A DNA stretch of 64,000 nucleotides from Ignelater luminosus (taxonomy: Eukaryota > Arthropoda > Insecta > Coleoptera > Elateridae). Shown piece by piece: positions 34,015-46,275 of the stretch. The notes under the pieces are model-generated. The model saw only the letters and a program-made list of their open reading frames with translations. It did not search any database and was not told where the DNA came from. Both the position numbers and the translations under genes were made by a program. Location of the stretch: NCBI GenBank assembly GCA_011009095.1, contig VTPC01003505.1:1-64000 (forward strand), read 5' to 3'. Each line of letters starts with the position of its first letter. Position 1 is the first letter of the stretch.

Positions 34015-35466
34015 CAGGGTCGCTAAAAAGTATGGAAACATGCTACCCCCGCAGAAACGGTAAGAGATAGCGAATTTAATTTGGAGAGCTTAAAATAGAA
34101 ATTTTTTGCCATGTTCTGCGAAGGTAATTAAAAACAGACCTTCAATTGTTTTTTCGTACAGCCGCCATATTGAATTTTTTTAAATAGAACACCCGATATA
34201 TGACCCCATATTTGGATAGAGATTTTCAAGACAAATTCAATGATATAAGGGTTGCTATACCTATCTTGAAAGGTTTTGGAGATAGTCGCTATTCTTTTGT
34301 CCGGAGTTTGCCTATTAAAAAGTACGAAAACACGCTGCTCCTGCAAAAACGGTAAGAGATAGGCAAATGAAATTTGGAGACCTTAAAGTAGGCATTGTTT
34401 GTTATGTTTTGAGAAAAGAGTTAAGATCAAATCTTTAATTGTTTTTTCGTACGGCCGCCATCTTGAATTTTTTTAAATGGATCACCCGGTATATGACACC
34501 ATATCTCGATAGGGATTTTAAAGACAAATTCAATGATATAAGGGTTGCTATACTTATCTTAAAAGGTTTTGAAGATAATCCCTATTCGTTTGTCAAGGAT
34601 TTCTTAACTTCAAGGACGGATTCGTAATGTAAAGTTCCCCCCGATTATTTGCAAAATTCCTTACGAACATTTCAAAAGAGATTGCTAAGAAGTTAACGCA
34701 GCGGATGTTGAATACTTCTTATAAAATTATATTGTGTTTTTGTTATTATCAATTCGTCACTATTTGGTCTTATTCCACCTTTTTAGTTTGTTCTAGCATC
34801 GACCTATTATTTTAAATAAGTAGGCTAAGGGAAAAATTTCTACGGTTTTCTTTTACTTTAATTAGTTATAAAATAATCGCACATAATTTTTTTAGTTCCA
34901 TTATCTTTGCTGTTTCACGGGTAACTCGATTTTGATAGAAATTAATAGTGAAATCTTTGACAAAAGGATAGCGATTATCTCCAAAACCTTTGAAGATAAG
35001 TATAGCAACCCTCATATTATTGAATTCGCCTTTCAAATCCCGTATCGAAATATGGGGTCATATACAGGGTGATCAATTTAAAAAAATTCAAGATGGCGGC
35101 CGTACGAAAAACTTAACTCTCTTCGCAGAACATGGCAAACAATGCCTACTTTAAGATCCCCAAATGTCAATTGTATATCTCTTACCGTTTTTGCAGGAGT
35201 GGCGTGTTTTCATCCTGACAAAAGAAAAACCCTTATATTATTGAACTTGTCTTGAAAATCCCTATCCAAATATGGGGTCATATACAGGGTGTTCTATTTA
35301 AAAAAATTCAATATGGCGGCCGTTCGAAAAAACAATTAAAGATTTGTTTTTAATTACATTTGCAAAACATGGCAAAAATACCTACTTTAAGTTCTCCAAA
35401 TTTCATTTACTTATCTCTTATCGTTTCTGCGGGGGTAGCGTGTTTCCATACTTTTTAGCGACCCTG
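34015..35466. mobile_element. foldback element with long, internally repeated inverted arms
   Basis: Ends CAGGGTCGCTAAAAAGTATG (34015 on) and its complement CATACTTTTTAGCGACCCTG (to 35466) are perfect over 20 bp and flanked by TA. Each arm is about 630 bp and consists of two related units of about 310 bp (left starts near 34021 and 34316). Every unit contains CAAATTCAATGATATAAGGG or its complement and an ATGGCGGCC/GGCCGCCAT-type block. A unique centre (about 34650-34930) lies between. Nothing codes. Confidence 0.88.
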
Positions 35467-35524
35467 TATATTAAAATGTAAAATAATTCTTGTCAGAGCA
35501 AAATCAAAGTAAATGTGTATTATA

Positions 35525-36111
35525 CCAGGTGTATACCTATGAAATGAGACTTTCAGCTATTAGACCACAGATGTCGCTAGGAGTATTTTTAAACTGTCCC
35601 AAATGTCTTATGTTTTTCGTCTGTCATCTGTCAACAATATTCAATTCATTGTTTGTGATGTTTCACACAACAACGCATTTTTTTTCGCTCTTAAAAATGT
35701 CGAATTTCGTGCCTTCAAACTACGATTTGCGGACATCGTTGATTTTCTGTTATCAATTGAAGAAAAACGCTTCTCAAGCTCATCAAATGCTTATAGAAGC
35801 TTACGGTAGACATGCTCTAAGCAGAGCACAGTGCTTCAGGTGGTTTGAAAAATTCCGAAGTGGTGATTTTAGCGTGGAGAACGAGGAACGTGGCCGGCCA
35901 TCGAAAAAGTTTGAGGACACCGAATTGCAAGCATTGTTGAATGCGGCCAAAGACGGCCAATTGTTTTGGCGCAGCATTCACAAATTGCCTGAGAGATGGG
36001 TAAAATGTGTCGCTAGCGATGGCTATTATTTTGAAGATTAAATTTGTAACCATTTTTTGTTAATAAACGTTTAAAATTGAAAAAAAAAGTCTCATTTCAT
36101 AGGTATACACG
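35525..36111 (+). mobile_element. internally deleted mariner derivative
   Basis: Left end CCAGGTGTATACCTATGAAA (35525) preceded by TA. The right end is the complement, ending GGTATACAC, with its last bases lost. It keeps both transposase termini but not the middle, so it resembles a MITE in formation (about 587 bp). Confidence 0.9.
35697..36041 (+). pseudogene. mariner transposase fragment, N-terminus fused to C-terminus
   Basis: ATG at 35697 (MSNFVPSNYDLRTS). The DNA-binding HTH (LIEAYGRHALSRAQCFRWFE) and the linker ENEERGRPSKKFED are intact. At about residue 84 (QALLNAAKDG) an internal deletion joins directly to the family's C-terminal end (LFWRSIHKLPERWVKCVASD, YYFED). All three catalytic Asp are lost, but the frame stays open for 114 residues. 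A DNA-binding-only product could in principle compete for mariner ends; that is inference. Confidence 0.88.
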
Positions 36112-36229
36112 TATGTAATTATAAGATACTGCAAAAATAGTTATTTTTAGGCGCAAGGCCGAAATTTGGTCATCAGTAAGGTTCTGTTCTATTGAAACAG
36201 TTTTTAATAAAACTATCAGTACTTATTTT

Positions 36230-37760
36230 TTAATATGGCCTTTTAGTATTAAATGAGGCCACTGCTGCAGAACGTCTAGCACTATATGATCCTCTCAGTG
36301 AGAAATTTATTCGTTCCCCTCCTACAAATTTGGCAACAGTAGAATTGAAGTGTTCCACTACATTGCTGTAAACATGTTGAATTAGAGAACAAACATACAA
36401 TTCTAAAGAATGCATAATAGTTGCTAATTTTCTAAACATTTCTGGGCAGGTTTTAATTAGCATTAAATTGTTGGTTTCTTGTAGATTCTTTCTTTTGCAA
36501 TAATTATCTAAGCACTGATAATGAACTCCAAATACATGATTGATTGTATTTTGCAAGTCTCTCTACAGTTGTTCAGCTTCATTATTCTGAGACTTGTTAT
36601 ACGCAATGCTTTCTACAACAGCAGATCTTATTCGTGCTATGTTTCCTTTTAAAATTTTCCTTGGTTTAAGAGGGTAGATAAAACTTGAAACAATAGTATG
36701 CAATTTATTGCAAACATATCTCAACAAATGATTTCTGCATTTTATTTTCTCTACAGTTAGGTTACTGAAGATTCTTGCCTCGAAAATTCGTTTGTAGGTA
36801 CTGCTGTCTCCATCTGCAATTAAAGCTTTGTATTTTAGACCATGCATTTAACGCTTGTGCTAAAGTCTTGAACTAAAATATCGGCTTCCATGCTGGATGA
36901 ACTACCAGAACAGTTTTTAAAACATTGATGAGAAGATGGTTCAATCTGCTTAGCCTGGTACCTTGTAACAGCGTGCAGTATTTATTTCTTACTCCGATAA
37001 ACAATACTTTACCGAATTTTTGGCCAACTATGACAGCAACTCCGGAGACGCGTTATAATTTTTTTATACGATTTCTTGGACTAACAACCATCAGCTACAT
37101 CCTTTATTACAGAAATTCCAGCTTCATCTACTTGGCCCTGTGCCACTGCAGCCTCTGCTTCTTCAAGTCCTGCTTCCTCCATGCTCAATAATGCGCTCGT
37201 TTTCATCCTTTATGCACGATGTCATGGTACTTAGCGTAAGTTCTCGATGACAAGAATGGTATATCAATTGATTCAAACAATTCTTGAGCATTGGAATATC
37301 CTATGCCAATACTAACAGCGCCAGCTACAACCGATGTATTAATGTCCATTTGAGAACTTTGGGATTTATTCAGTTCAACATAAAATTCATTTAGGCACAT
37401 GTTACATTTAAAACATAGTTTGCTGGATAAGCTTAACCTTTTTTCCTGAATAAAATTTAAATTCTTAAAAGAACAATTGTATTTCGAATCGTGTGAATCC
37501 AAAATACTGAGCTGGTCTAATAAATGTTGTATGTCGACCATTCTTCTACCAAGAAGTCTTCCTGTAAACACACAAGTGGCTTATAGTAAACATAAGAAAC
37601 GGAAACATAAATAAGTACCTGTACGCGTACGTTATTTTTCTTACGTGCGCTAGTCGTAGATGAAGCATCGACTGTTTCCCGTGACTGACCTGTTTCGCAA
37701 TCATTTGAAACGACACCACAAGGAGTAGTTTCAAAATCTATTTGTACTTCTTGAGTTGTT
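36230..37760 (-). pseudogene. Mutator-like transposase relic
   Basis: Three recognisable blocks in N-to-C order on the minus strand. 37571-37203 reads GRRMVDIQHLLDQL, SSKLCFKCNMC and SSRTYAKYHDIVHKG, the N-terminal region of the Mutator-like transposase domain common in insect genomes. 37200-36850 is broken by several frameshifts. 36847-36230 reads GLKYKALIADGDSSTYKRIF (with the catalytic Asp), VEKIKCRNHLLRYVCNKL and later NVVEHFNSTVAKFVGGERIN, interrupted only by a TAG at 36563-36565. Upstream (to about 37760) an acidic N-terminal stretch is followed by a GT-AG pair around 37617-37555, but the phases do not join cleanly. Dead copy. Confidence 0.8.
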
Positions 37761-38082
37761 ACTGCAAATAAATATAAGAATTATAAGTTTCCATTGCTAG
37801 AAAATAAGTAATAATGTATATTTAATAAAGAAAACATCATCATATCCACAAAATCTATTATAATACCGCTACATATGTTTCGGCAATATAATCATTAACA
37901 TAATTGCCATCTTCAGGCGGTTGAAAAGGGTTAAACTACAAGATACAATTATTTTAATTTAGTTTCAACTATTTTAACAGTAATAAATTTTTAACCTACC
38001 TAAAGGTACATTCTAATTAAGTTTAAAATATTCACTTCTATGGACTAGATATACTTCTTATGTTTTTAATTTAGTTTAATTA

Positions 38083-39173
38083 TTAATATGTAATTTTGTA
38101 TGGGCAATAGTGCGTTAGGACATCCCGGTTTGAACTTATTAAGGCGTAGACTATTTGGATTTTTCTCCTGCATAAATTTTTAAATTGTTCATATGTAATG
38201 AGTTTATTGTAATTATCGTGAATATGTAAAACCTCTGCATCAAGGTTCGGAGTGTGACCCGTTGTCAAGATGTGCTCCGCGAACGCAGAATAATTGGTGT
38301 TTTTGTTATTATTTTTAATACATTTTAGATGTTCTTTTAACCGAATGTTGATGTTTCTCCTTATTAGTCCTATATATACAGGGTGATCATTTTACAACTT
38401 CCCACTTTGAGTAACTCTTTAATTAGTACAATTATCAAAAATCCCCGAAACGTGTCGCTTTTGTTTTGGAGGGGGACATTTAATAACCTACTCTAGTCAG
38501 TTGGAAAACTTTTACCCTCCCATTCAGCCATCTCCTCCCCATAATATTAAATGGCACTACCCCATGTGTGATATATTATTTCAAAAAGTATAAGATTCTC
38601 AATCTTTTACATCAAAGAAAATCAAAATCGGCCCAGGCGTTCGTGAACTAGAGATAAAAATGTATTTAATTTAATCAATACAAATATATAGGACTAACAA
38701 GTTGTAAATCTAGAAATTGTATTGTACTTCCCACACTTTTCTCACAAGTGAATTGGATGTTTTTATGCCATTTGTTCAAAAATTTTAGAAAATTCTTTTT
38801 CATTTCCCCTAAAAAGGCACAGCACGTTATCAACATATCTATACCAAAAGATGTAATGTTTTTTTAGAAATATATTGTTGAGAAGGTGGGTCGTTTCTAA
38901 ATTGTTCATGAATGTTTCACTTAAGGTGAAAGTCTGTTGCCCATGTTTAATCCTTGAGTTTGTTCGTAGAAATCATCTTCGAAAGTAAACAAGTTTTGAT
39001 CTATGCACAATTCAAAAAGTTTTTGAAAATGGTTCTTTTCTGTGTTATCCAAGCTAGAGTTTGACCAGCTATGTTTTAGAGGGTTTTTACATTCATTCGA
39101 AGGGGTACTGTGAAACAAATTTTTAACATCAAAACTGACTAGTAGAGATCGGATTTTATACAAAATGCATATT
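38083..39173 (-). pseudogene. Penelope-like element, RT and GIY-YIG fragments
   Basis: Minus strand. The RT part (about 39163-38700) has LLVSFDVKNLFHS, YEQTQGLNMGNRLSP and FWYRYVDNVLCLFRG. The catalytic YVDD reads YVDN here. It reaches TIQFLDLQL, is interrupted by about 300 bp of other sequence (38379-38690, starting CAGGGTGATCATT), and resumes as the GIY-YIG region (YIGLIRRNINIRLKEH, then FAEHILTTGHTPNLDAEVLH) down to about 38083. Penelope-like elements combine this RT with a C-terminal GIY-YIG endonuclease. Several frame changes; inactive. Confidence 0.75.
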
Positions 39174-39212
39174 CTTTAATCTGTGCATATTTACAAGTTT
39201 CTGTGCTAATGT

Positions 39213-39360
39213 GTAAGAATTACATCATTTAAAGGCAATTTAACCTAATTATTATTTGCATGTATTGCATATATTGAATCTTTTAGCATATTTAAGAACA
39301 CCATGCATATTTATGCATTTTTCATGAATTTTAGTAGGTATTTAAAAAAAATAAATTTTA
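39213..39360. repeat. about 140-bp dispersed repeat, copy 1
   Basis: TTTAAAGGCAATTTAACCTA, TTTTAGCATATTTAAGAAC and GCATATTTATGCATTTTTCA recur in the same order and orientation at 41457-41600. The pair brackets about 2.1 kb that includes a DDE transposase relic. They may be direct repeats of one element or two independent insertions. Confidence 0.65.
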
Positions 39361-39899
39361 CGGTTTATGGAAAATTCCCAAAATGCAAAATTTTGAATGT
39401 AATTTTTACACTGTGAAATATTGGTTGTCCTAGATTTATCTAAAATTCATTAGAGTTTTTTTCAAAAATGAATCTTTCAGTATTCATAAAATGTGTCTCC
39501 TTATTCTTCATATGGTATTTTAACCGTCAAAAAGTTCTCACCAAATAATGGAACTTTTATTTTTAATTTCTTTTTAAAAAATCTTTTTGAGCCTATAATT
39601 CGTGCATGTTTGAAAATCGAGTACAGACTACTTCGATTTAGCAAGCCATTTTTGTTGGCAGAGAATAATTTCTTGGAAATGACCAAAATTGAAAATCGTC
39701 AATATCTTCAAAAGTATCGGAGGTTTCGATTAAATCTTAACCCAATGCGATAGACTATATATGTGCATAAGAAGTGGTAACAAGAGTTCTCCAAAATAAC
39801 ACACCCTATATACGTTTTATTGGTTGTATTAAACAACATTTGTGTAACAAATCTTAGAACTACAGTAGCTTAAGCTTACAATAATTATGGAATATTGTT

Positions 39900-40240
39900 T
39901 TATTAATTGCCGACCATATCTACGAGTTTTACGATATATTCCTAAGTTTTGCATAAGTTTCTTAGGCACTTCTTATTTTTTACACAACTTTTAATTCATC
40001 AACACTCTTGAACTTCTTTGTTAAAATAAATTTTATTAGTGTCCAGTATCGTTCAATGAGCCGCAACTCAAGTATATTTATGGGGTTTAAAACTTTTGCC
40101 TCTTTTGGTACGAAATTTATACTATGACCTTTGAACAATTTTATTGTTAAATGCTCATAGTTGGCTGGTGCCAGACCAGACCAAAACAATATTCAACTCA
40201 TAGTTGATCGATTATGCCTTCAAATAAATAGCAGCAAATA
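39900..40240 (-). pseudogene. DDE transposase C-terminal relic
   Basis: Minus-strand frame FWSGLAPANYEHLTIKLFKG, then NFVPKEAKVLNPINILELRL and IERYWTLIKFILTKKFKSVD. The pattern (D-A-x-Y block, FVPKE, RPIERFW) is that of DDE transposases widespread in insects. The second catalytic Asp is Gly here (WSGLAP for a W/PDLAP pattern), while the final Glu (IERYW) is kept. Family name not certain. Confidence 0.5.
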
Positions 40241-41048
40241 TTTCTGTAAACATTCTTTCATATGTGAATTTGTATTTATAGTACCTTATAGCACCGTGAA
40301 CAATATAATGAAACTGTGGCTCGAGTAATGTCCAAAAATACAAATTTTAAACGTTTGAACCCAGTTTTCCGTTTTCTTTCACTGCGCTATACAAACAGTA
40401 TAAAAATTTAATATCGCTTATGCTATTATCAAGTATATTATACAACGGTTAGAAATTGAAATAAGTGCAAGTGGTACCTATCACCCAGCTTACTTTACAA
40501 ACGTTACTAATATGTCATAATTGTCATTAAAAAAATTTTTTTACAAATGTCAGATTAGCTTTATAATTTTTAATGCATAAAAACAACTTGATCATATATA
40601 TAAAATTTGTTTCAACTATTTTGTTTGCAACTAAAAAAAATTAATTAATTTATTTACACTTCAAAATATTTTAACTTTTACAATTCTACAACGTATTATG
40701 TATTAAAAAAATTAAAAATTAAACCTTTATAATAAATATATACTGCAAGTACAAAATTAACCTTTTGTTACTATTATTATTAATATCATTATTGTAACAA
40801 TTAGATCCCCGAAGAAGTTTTCAATAAAAAAATGAAAGCTCGGAGTATTTACAATTTTTAATTTAAAAAAGACCAAAAAACCCATTATCAAGAAAGAAAA
40901 TTTGATAATATAAGGTCGTTATTATTAATAATGTTACTAATATTTGTAGAACTTTTGTTACTCTTCCTTATGAGACGTCTGGTATAAAAAAAAATATTTT
41001 TTGTCATATCTCATCAGATAATTGTGAATTAATTCTTACAGTGGACGT

Positions 41049-41293
41049 ATGGTTCTAAACAAAAAATTTGATAATTTGTTAATTACACCACAGTTGCAGA
41101 TGTTGATATCTTGTACAAGCCTTATGCCCATATCTTATCAAAAGCTTATGCAATGTCTAAAGATGCAGCTGCTGTGTGTTGCTTTTGTTCGTATGCCTAC
41201 TCTTGGAAAGTTTTGGTGGTTGATGAGTTATTCGGTAATTTGCCAGAAAACCAAGCTGGTATGCCATTAATATTTAATAGACAGGTTCACTAA
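41049..41293 (+). other. coding-like fragment, unidentified
   Basis: One frame reads VADVDILYKPYAHILSKAYA, then MSKDAAAVCCFCSYAYSWKV and ends LIFNRQVH before TAA at 41291-41293. It has the look of protein but no recognised family, and no splice context. It lies between two copies of a dispersed repeat, so it may belong to a decayed element. Confidence 0.25.
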
Positions 41294-41456
41294 AAGGAAT
41301 TTCAATTCTAGATCTGGTCTAAGTTTAAATTTTTGGTATCTATCTATCTACTTATACAACTAAAATAAGTGAAATATAACCAATGAAACGCCAATAATCT
41401 ATACTTAGACCAGGTCTACAATTTAAATCTCTTGAGTGTACCTGGCCGTAAATGTC

Positions 41457-41600
41457 TGCATTTAAAGGCAATTTAACCTAATTATTATTTGCATATATCG
41501 AATCTTTTAGCATATTTAAGAACAAAATGCATATTTATGCATTTTTCACGAATTTTAGTAGGTTTTTAAAAAAATTAAATTTATCATTAAAATTCTCAAA
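41457..41600. repeat. about 140-bp dispersed repeat, copy 2
   Basis: Same order of blocks as copy 1 at 39213-39360, with small deletions (CATATATCGAATC for CATGTATTGCATATATTGAATC). Confidence 0.65.
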
Positions 41601-42554
41601 ATCCAATTGTTGCTTTTAAAAAAATGTTAAGTAAATATCTTTCTAAAGTGTATTCAAGTTAACATTTGCGGTAAAGTATTAAGTGAAATTATATTTATTT
41701 TTATTATACACTGTCCGATGTCCGAAGCAGTCTCTTTGTTGTATTCTACAAAAAGGGCGGTTGTATTGCCATAAAAATTCTCTGTAGCTAATTAACGATT
41801 GCTGACCAGGTGTCCTGTAATTCGGGAAAAAATCATAAATATACATTTTCTTTCCTTTCAAACATCAACATCCAAATACACCACTACCCCCACAACCAAT
41901 AATAACTAGATGGGCGGTTTAAAAACCATAGTTCTTCAATTGGCAGATAATAGCATAGCTATACAAAAATGCAAAAAGCTGCTGCAATCTTCGGAATTGC
42001 CTCAACAGTTTACATTTATTAAATGCAATTACATTTCGTAACGAATACAATTTCAAAGTTAGAAGCACAGTACAGTCAAATTAGGGGTTGTCCCAGAAAA
42101 ATTTGCAAAAGTTTTGTTGCTTTGTAGGGTTGTTGAAGGAGGTCCCATGATGTATTAAACATAACTATCTTCCTCTTTTTTTGGTGAGCTCGCGTAGTGA
42201 GAAGGCAAAATCTGTCAATTTTCTAACTTTTTTCAGTTTTTTGTAAATATCTCGGAAAATATCGATCTTAGCAAAAGATACACTCTGTACACAATTAAGT
42301 AGACAAGATTTCCTACAAAATCGATTCTATTTATTTTTTCCTAGCGAAGATTGTTTTCGACATAATTGAGTTTGGAATTTGAGGTGTTTTAGGAACAGGT
42401 GCAAGAGATTGTCCTCGTACACTCGCAACCCTTTAAAGCTGTGACCATGGAACCTAATTCTGAACAATATTATATTATTTCGGTATTCAAGATTTTGAAT
42501 ATGGTTCAATTATGTAATTACAAAAAATAAGGGATACCTAAAACTAAGTAAAGT

Positions 42555-42745
42555 TGCAGAAGTTCTTCAAGGCAAGATTGTAGAAGATTTAGATATAAAC
42601 CCCACATTAATAGAAAAGCTGAAAAATGCTCCAATTACATCGGTAGATGTTTAGAGAAGCTTTTCGATTTTTAACATATGTTTACAGACAGGAGGCACCG
42701 ATTTCTAATAGAAAATTTTGAAAAATACTAGTAATTAATTGTTTT
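42555..42745 (+). pseudogene. hAT-like transposase C-terminus relic
   Basis: Reads KLKNAPITSVDV, a TAG (42652-42654), RSFSIF, then after a frameshift HMFTDRRHRFLIENFEKY. The A-P-x-T-S-V-x-x-E-R-x-F-S pattern with downstream RR and FENxxK is that of the hAT-type dimerisation region. Everything upstream is lost or unrecognisable. Confidence 0.55.
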
Positions 42746-42875
42746 AGGAATGTGAAGTAACCAATATTATTTTAATGTATTTTTAAGTTAATTATGAAAA
42801 ATATCGAATTTACTGTAAGATATACATATGAAAATTATTTTTTTTAAATTAAATGTACATGTATTATTATTCCTA

Positions 42876-45800
42876 CCCTAGTAGCACAATAAGGTAGGAA
42901 CTATATAGGTTGCCGAGTCCGTTACGACTAGGGAATGAAACGCTAATTCTGGGTCTAAACTGTGTAGGCATCGTGGTCAGATCTGGTGTAGGAACCGTTT
43001 AGTATCTGTATGGCATATCATAGCATAACACATACAGTTTCTGTGCAGTACAACCGCATCAATCCGAGTCAGCTACAGCGCCATCGTTTGGAGACATAAG
43101 AAATCCAAAGTTAAGCTTATCAACAGATGGCGTTGTTGCAAGTTCGGATTTACATTGGCATTCCTATATAGGAACTGTATGGCTAAGCGGAATCGATTTA
43201 ATGCAGTTAAATAACTTTAGTATTGCAATAATTAGTGAGTTAATTAACAGATTTAATTAATATTTTGTTCTATAAACTTACCTATATCTTATTAAGCTTT
43301 TATTTTTGGTTTGATTACTTACAAATAAAGTTTTATTTCTATTAAATTTATAATTTACATCTAGTAGAAAAGAAAAAATAAATTAAGACAACATAAATTA
43401 AATATTTTATTATAGAATATACATAACACATGTACAACATAGAATATTTAAAAATTAACAAACCATACTACTTACTAATAATTAAGCTTCACGTATTACT
43501 CTTATGTACGCACATTATGTACCTAAATGTAGGTTTATGCAGTTTTAAAACGCAGGTTGAGTTGGGTTTTTCAAGATAGATTAAAATACTGATTTACAAA
43601 AAATCGGAACACTCAAACATTTATAATTTTTTATTTGCTAAATTTCTATCGTTAGAAACCTATTTAATTATTAAGATTTCGTTGTTAAATTCGTCCTACG
43701 TACTATTTGTTTCGCTTTTGTACCTAAATTTGATATGAATTATACATTATATATCTCCAAGTTCCATTGCAAACCACTAACATTTCCGGGGTGTTCGGAT
43801 TTTTTCAACGCGGTATAGATTGTGTCCTTTTTTGTTTAAATACAACACGCACCAGATTTTAAACTTGAAACTCAAACGATTTTTCTAACAATTTGTCAAG
43901 ATACCAATATCACCGCACTCACCACTGGTTTAAGCATCTCTCGTTCTGTGGTCGCCTTAAATAAATTTTCCATAAACCATACCTGAAATAAAAATTATTA
44001 AAAGCTTTTAAAAACTGAGTGATGAGGAGCGTTACTAATATACAATATTTGCAATGTTAATTGAACAATTACAAAGAAACTGCACGTATTTTTATAAATT
44101 TAAGCATTAAAAATAAAAATAATATTTATAATATTCCAAAAGATAACTTACCTCTATGAAGGCTTAAATCTGTCTGAAATTTTACCCCTCATAGTGTCAG
44201 TATACAAGGTCGCTCATTTACCTGTTTCTAACGGTTTTTCTCCAGCACAAGATCAATAGAAGTGCAGAATTTTTTTAAATTACAAAAATGAACAACAAAA
44301 ACCCGCATATAACAGGCGCATAGCTAAGAAGGTCTAAATGTGACACATCACGTGTTTTTGCCCCCTCAGACAATAACAATAATTATTCGGATTTAAAGTC
44401 ATACTGAAATCATTAACTGATCATTTTAAAAGTAATAGAAAAACGTAGTTGACTAGAGTTTTATTGCTGTACTGCTTTCTCTTTTACCTATGTCCCATTT
44501 AAATTGCAATATTAGCCCTACTGTCAAATGGTAACACATTTTTCCCTTTTTTTTATTAGACGAGATAGATAATATCATTCATTTTAAATTTTTTAAAGTT
44601 TGATCAGCTTCAAATATTATAGAATTCTCGGTAGTGTACGAAACTTCACAATTTTTTGAATGTTTGCAGCAATTTGCCGTAGGTCAGTAAGTTTTATGAC
44701 AGGAAAAAAGGTTAAAAAGAACCGGCTGACAATAACTACCTGCTCAAAAATGCAAAAGAATTTGGCAAATCATAAACATAATTACATTTGCTTTTATTTA
44801 AAAAGATACATCGTGTTGCCGTCAGTAACCTGTAATTATTAATTTGCCATTACCATTTCTACTTAAAAATCACAATAATTTAGTACAATAATGGAATTAC
44901 GTTAAAAACTGATGTATTTCTTATTTGTCATTTATCCGATAAATAGTCCAGGTAAAGTGTATTCTATCAATTATTTATAATTCTGGGTACAAGCTTGCCA
45001 GATAAAATAAATACCTAGCGTAAAAAATTAGAAATTTATGAAAAATACATAAATTCTTTTAGAGATTTAAAACTAGTTATGGTATAATTAATAAAATCGA
45101 TATTTAGATTCAAATAAACTAGTTTTATCTGCATCTCTCTTACCACTATGAGTTTCGAATAGTAGTACGTAATACATTGTTTAATTAGTTTTTGTATAAA
45201 AAATCAGTCGTGGTTTTAAATGAAAAATGCCATAACTTTATTCTCGAATAAAGTAAGGCAAGAACTTTTGTTTCTTGGGAAATTAGATTTATAATAATAC
45301 CAGGGAGATAATTGATATGAACAAACACTTTATAATATTTCATTTTACTTTGTTTCATAACTTACGTAACTATGAATAAAGATGCTTCAATCTTTATTGG
45401 TGTTTTGATTTAGATTAATAAATATTTTTTAGGAACCTTTTTGAAAGTCTTCCTTCGTTAGTAATTTGCTTTTGATAGGATTTAAATTTTTAGTTGGTGC
45501 CTTTTTTGCGCATTGTACATATTATAATACTTAGTTATTATTGCAACTTCAAATGTGTTAATCGTTTCATAAAACAGAAACAGTATTAAGAGCTCAACAA
45601 ACAAAGCATCTTAAGATTAATTTTCATATTGACAAGCTATATAGTTTCTAAATCGTCAAGTTAATATGCATACTAATGTTGTTTTAAGAGTTATTAACCG
45701 TACAGTAACGGTACAGTCATCCTAACATTAGGTTCTGTATTGGAAATCGACGCATTTCCTATACGGCCAAGACAGCGCTAATACTGACTTGTTTTGAGGA

Positions 45801-45960
45801 TTAGTAACGATACCGTATATGCGTTTAGCTAACTAAGTTGGTCTCGACCGAACAGTTACCGCATAGGACCTGAACAGATTTCTCTGTGCTGGTTTCAGCA
45901 CGAGTAACTGCATAGTTTCTGTAAGGTTCCTGGACGGTTCCGACTTTTCTGCTACTAGGG
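42876..45960. mobile_element. 3.1-kb TIR element with TA target duplication
   Basis: Ends CCCTAGTAGCA and TGCTACTAGGG are flanked by TA (42874-42875 and 45961-45962). About 300 bp at each end carry many short GGAACTGTATGG/GGAACCGT-like subterminal motifs and their complements. The interior is AT-rich with no transposase frame. A 60-bp minus-strand segment (43982-43923) is bounded by TTTCAG and GTGAGT and stays open, so a transposase exon may remain. Confidence 0.6.
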
Positions 45961-46084
45961 TACCTTTATAGCTTACCACACCTAAAATGATTTGCTACAT
46001 ATATTCTCATTTCGGCTGCATATTTTATAAAAAAGCAGTGGATATATATGCGCAAATTTTTAATTTTTTTCTTGCATATTTTCC

Positions 46085-46275
46085 ACTCTTTACTGACTGA
46101 GATGGTTCCTTCCGGGACTTTTACATGTTTTATCTTATTAATTAAATCAAAAGAGTTTTTCACGCTAAATTTTGGCTGGAAATCTATAATTTACTTAAAA
46201 ACTCTATTCAACTCGACTATGAGGGATCAATTTCAATCAAGTAATAATGTAATTATAGACAGTATTCGACGGTGA
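46085..46275 (-). pseudogene. Penelope-like RT fragment
   Basis: Minus strand FSVKNSFDLINKIKHVKVPE matches the region just before the first RT Asp motif in Penelope-like elements (pattern KNSFE.xxKIKN.xIP). Homology is lost after GTISVS. Very short relic. Confidence 0.4.

Noticed and set aside
36925..37191. Plus-strand 88-codon hydrophobic frame
   Set aside because: It is antisense to the frameshifted centre of the Mutator-like relic.
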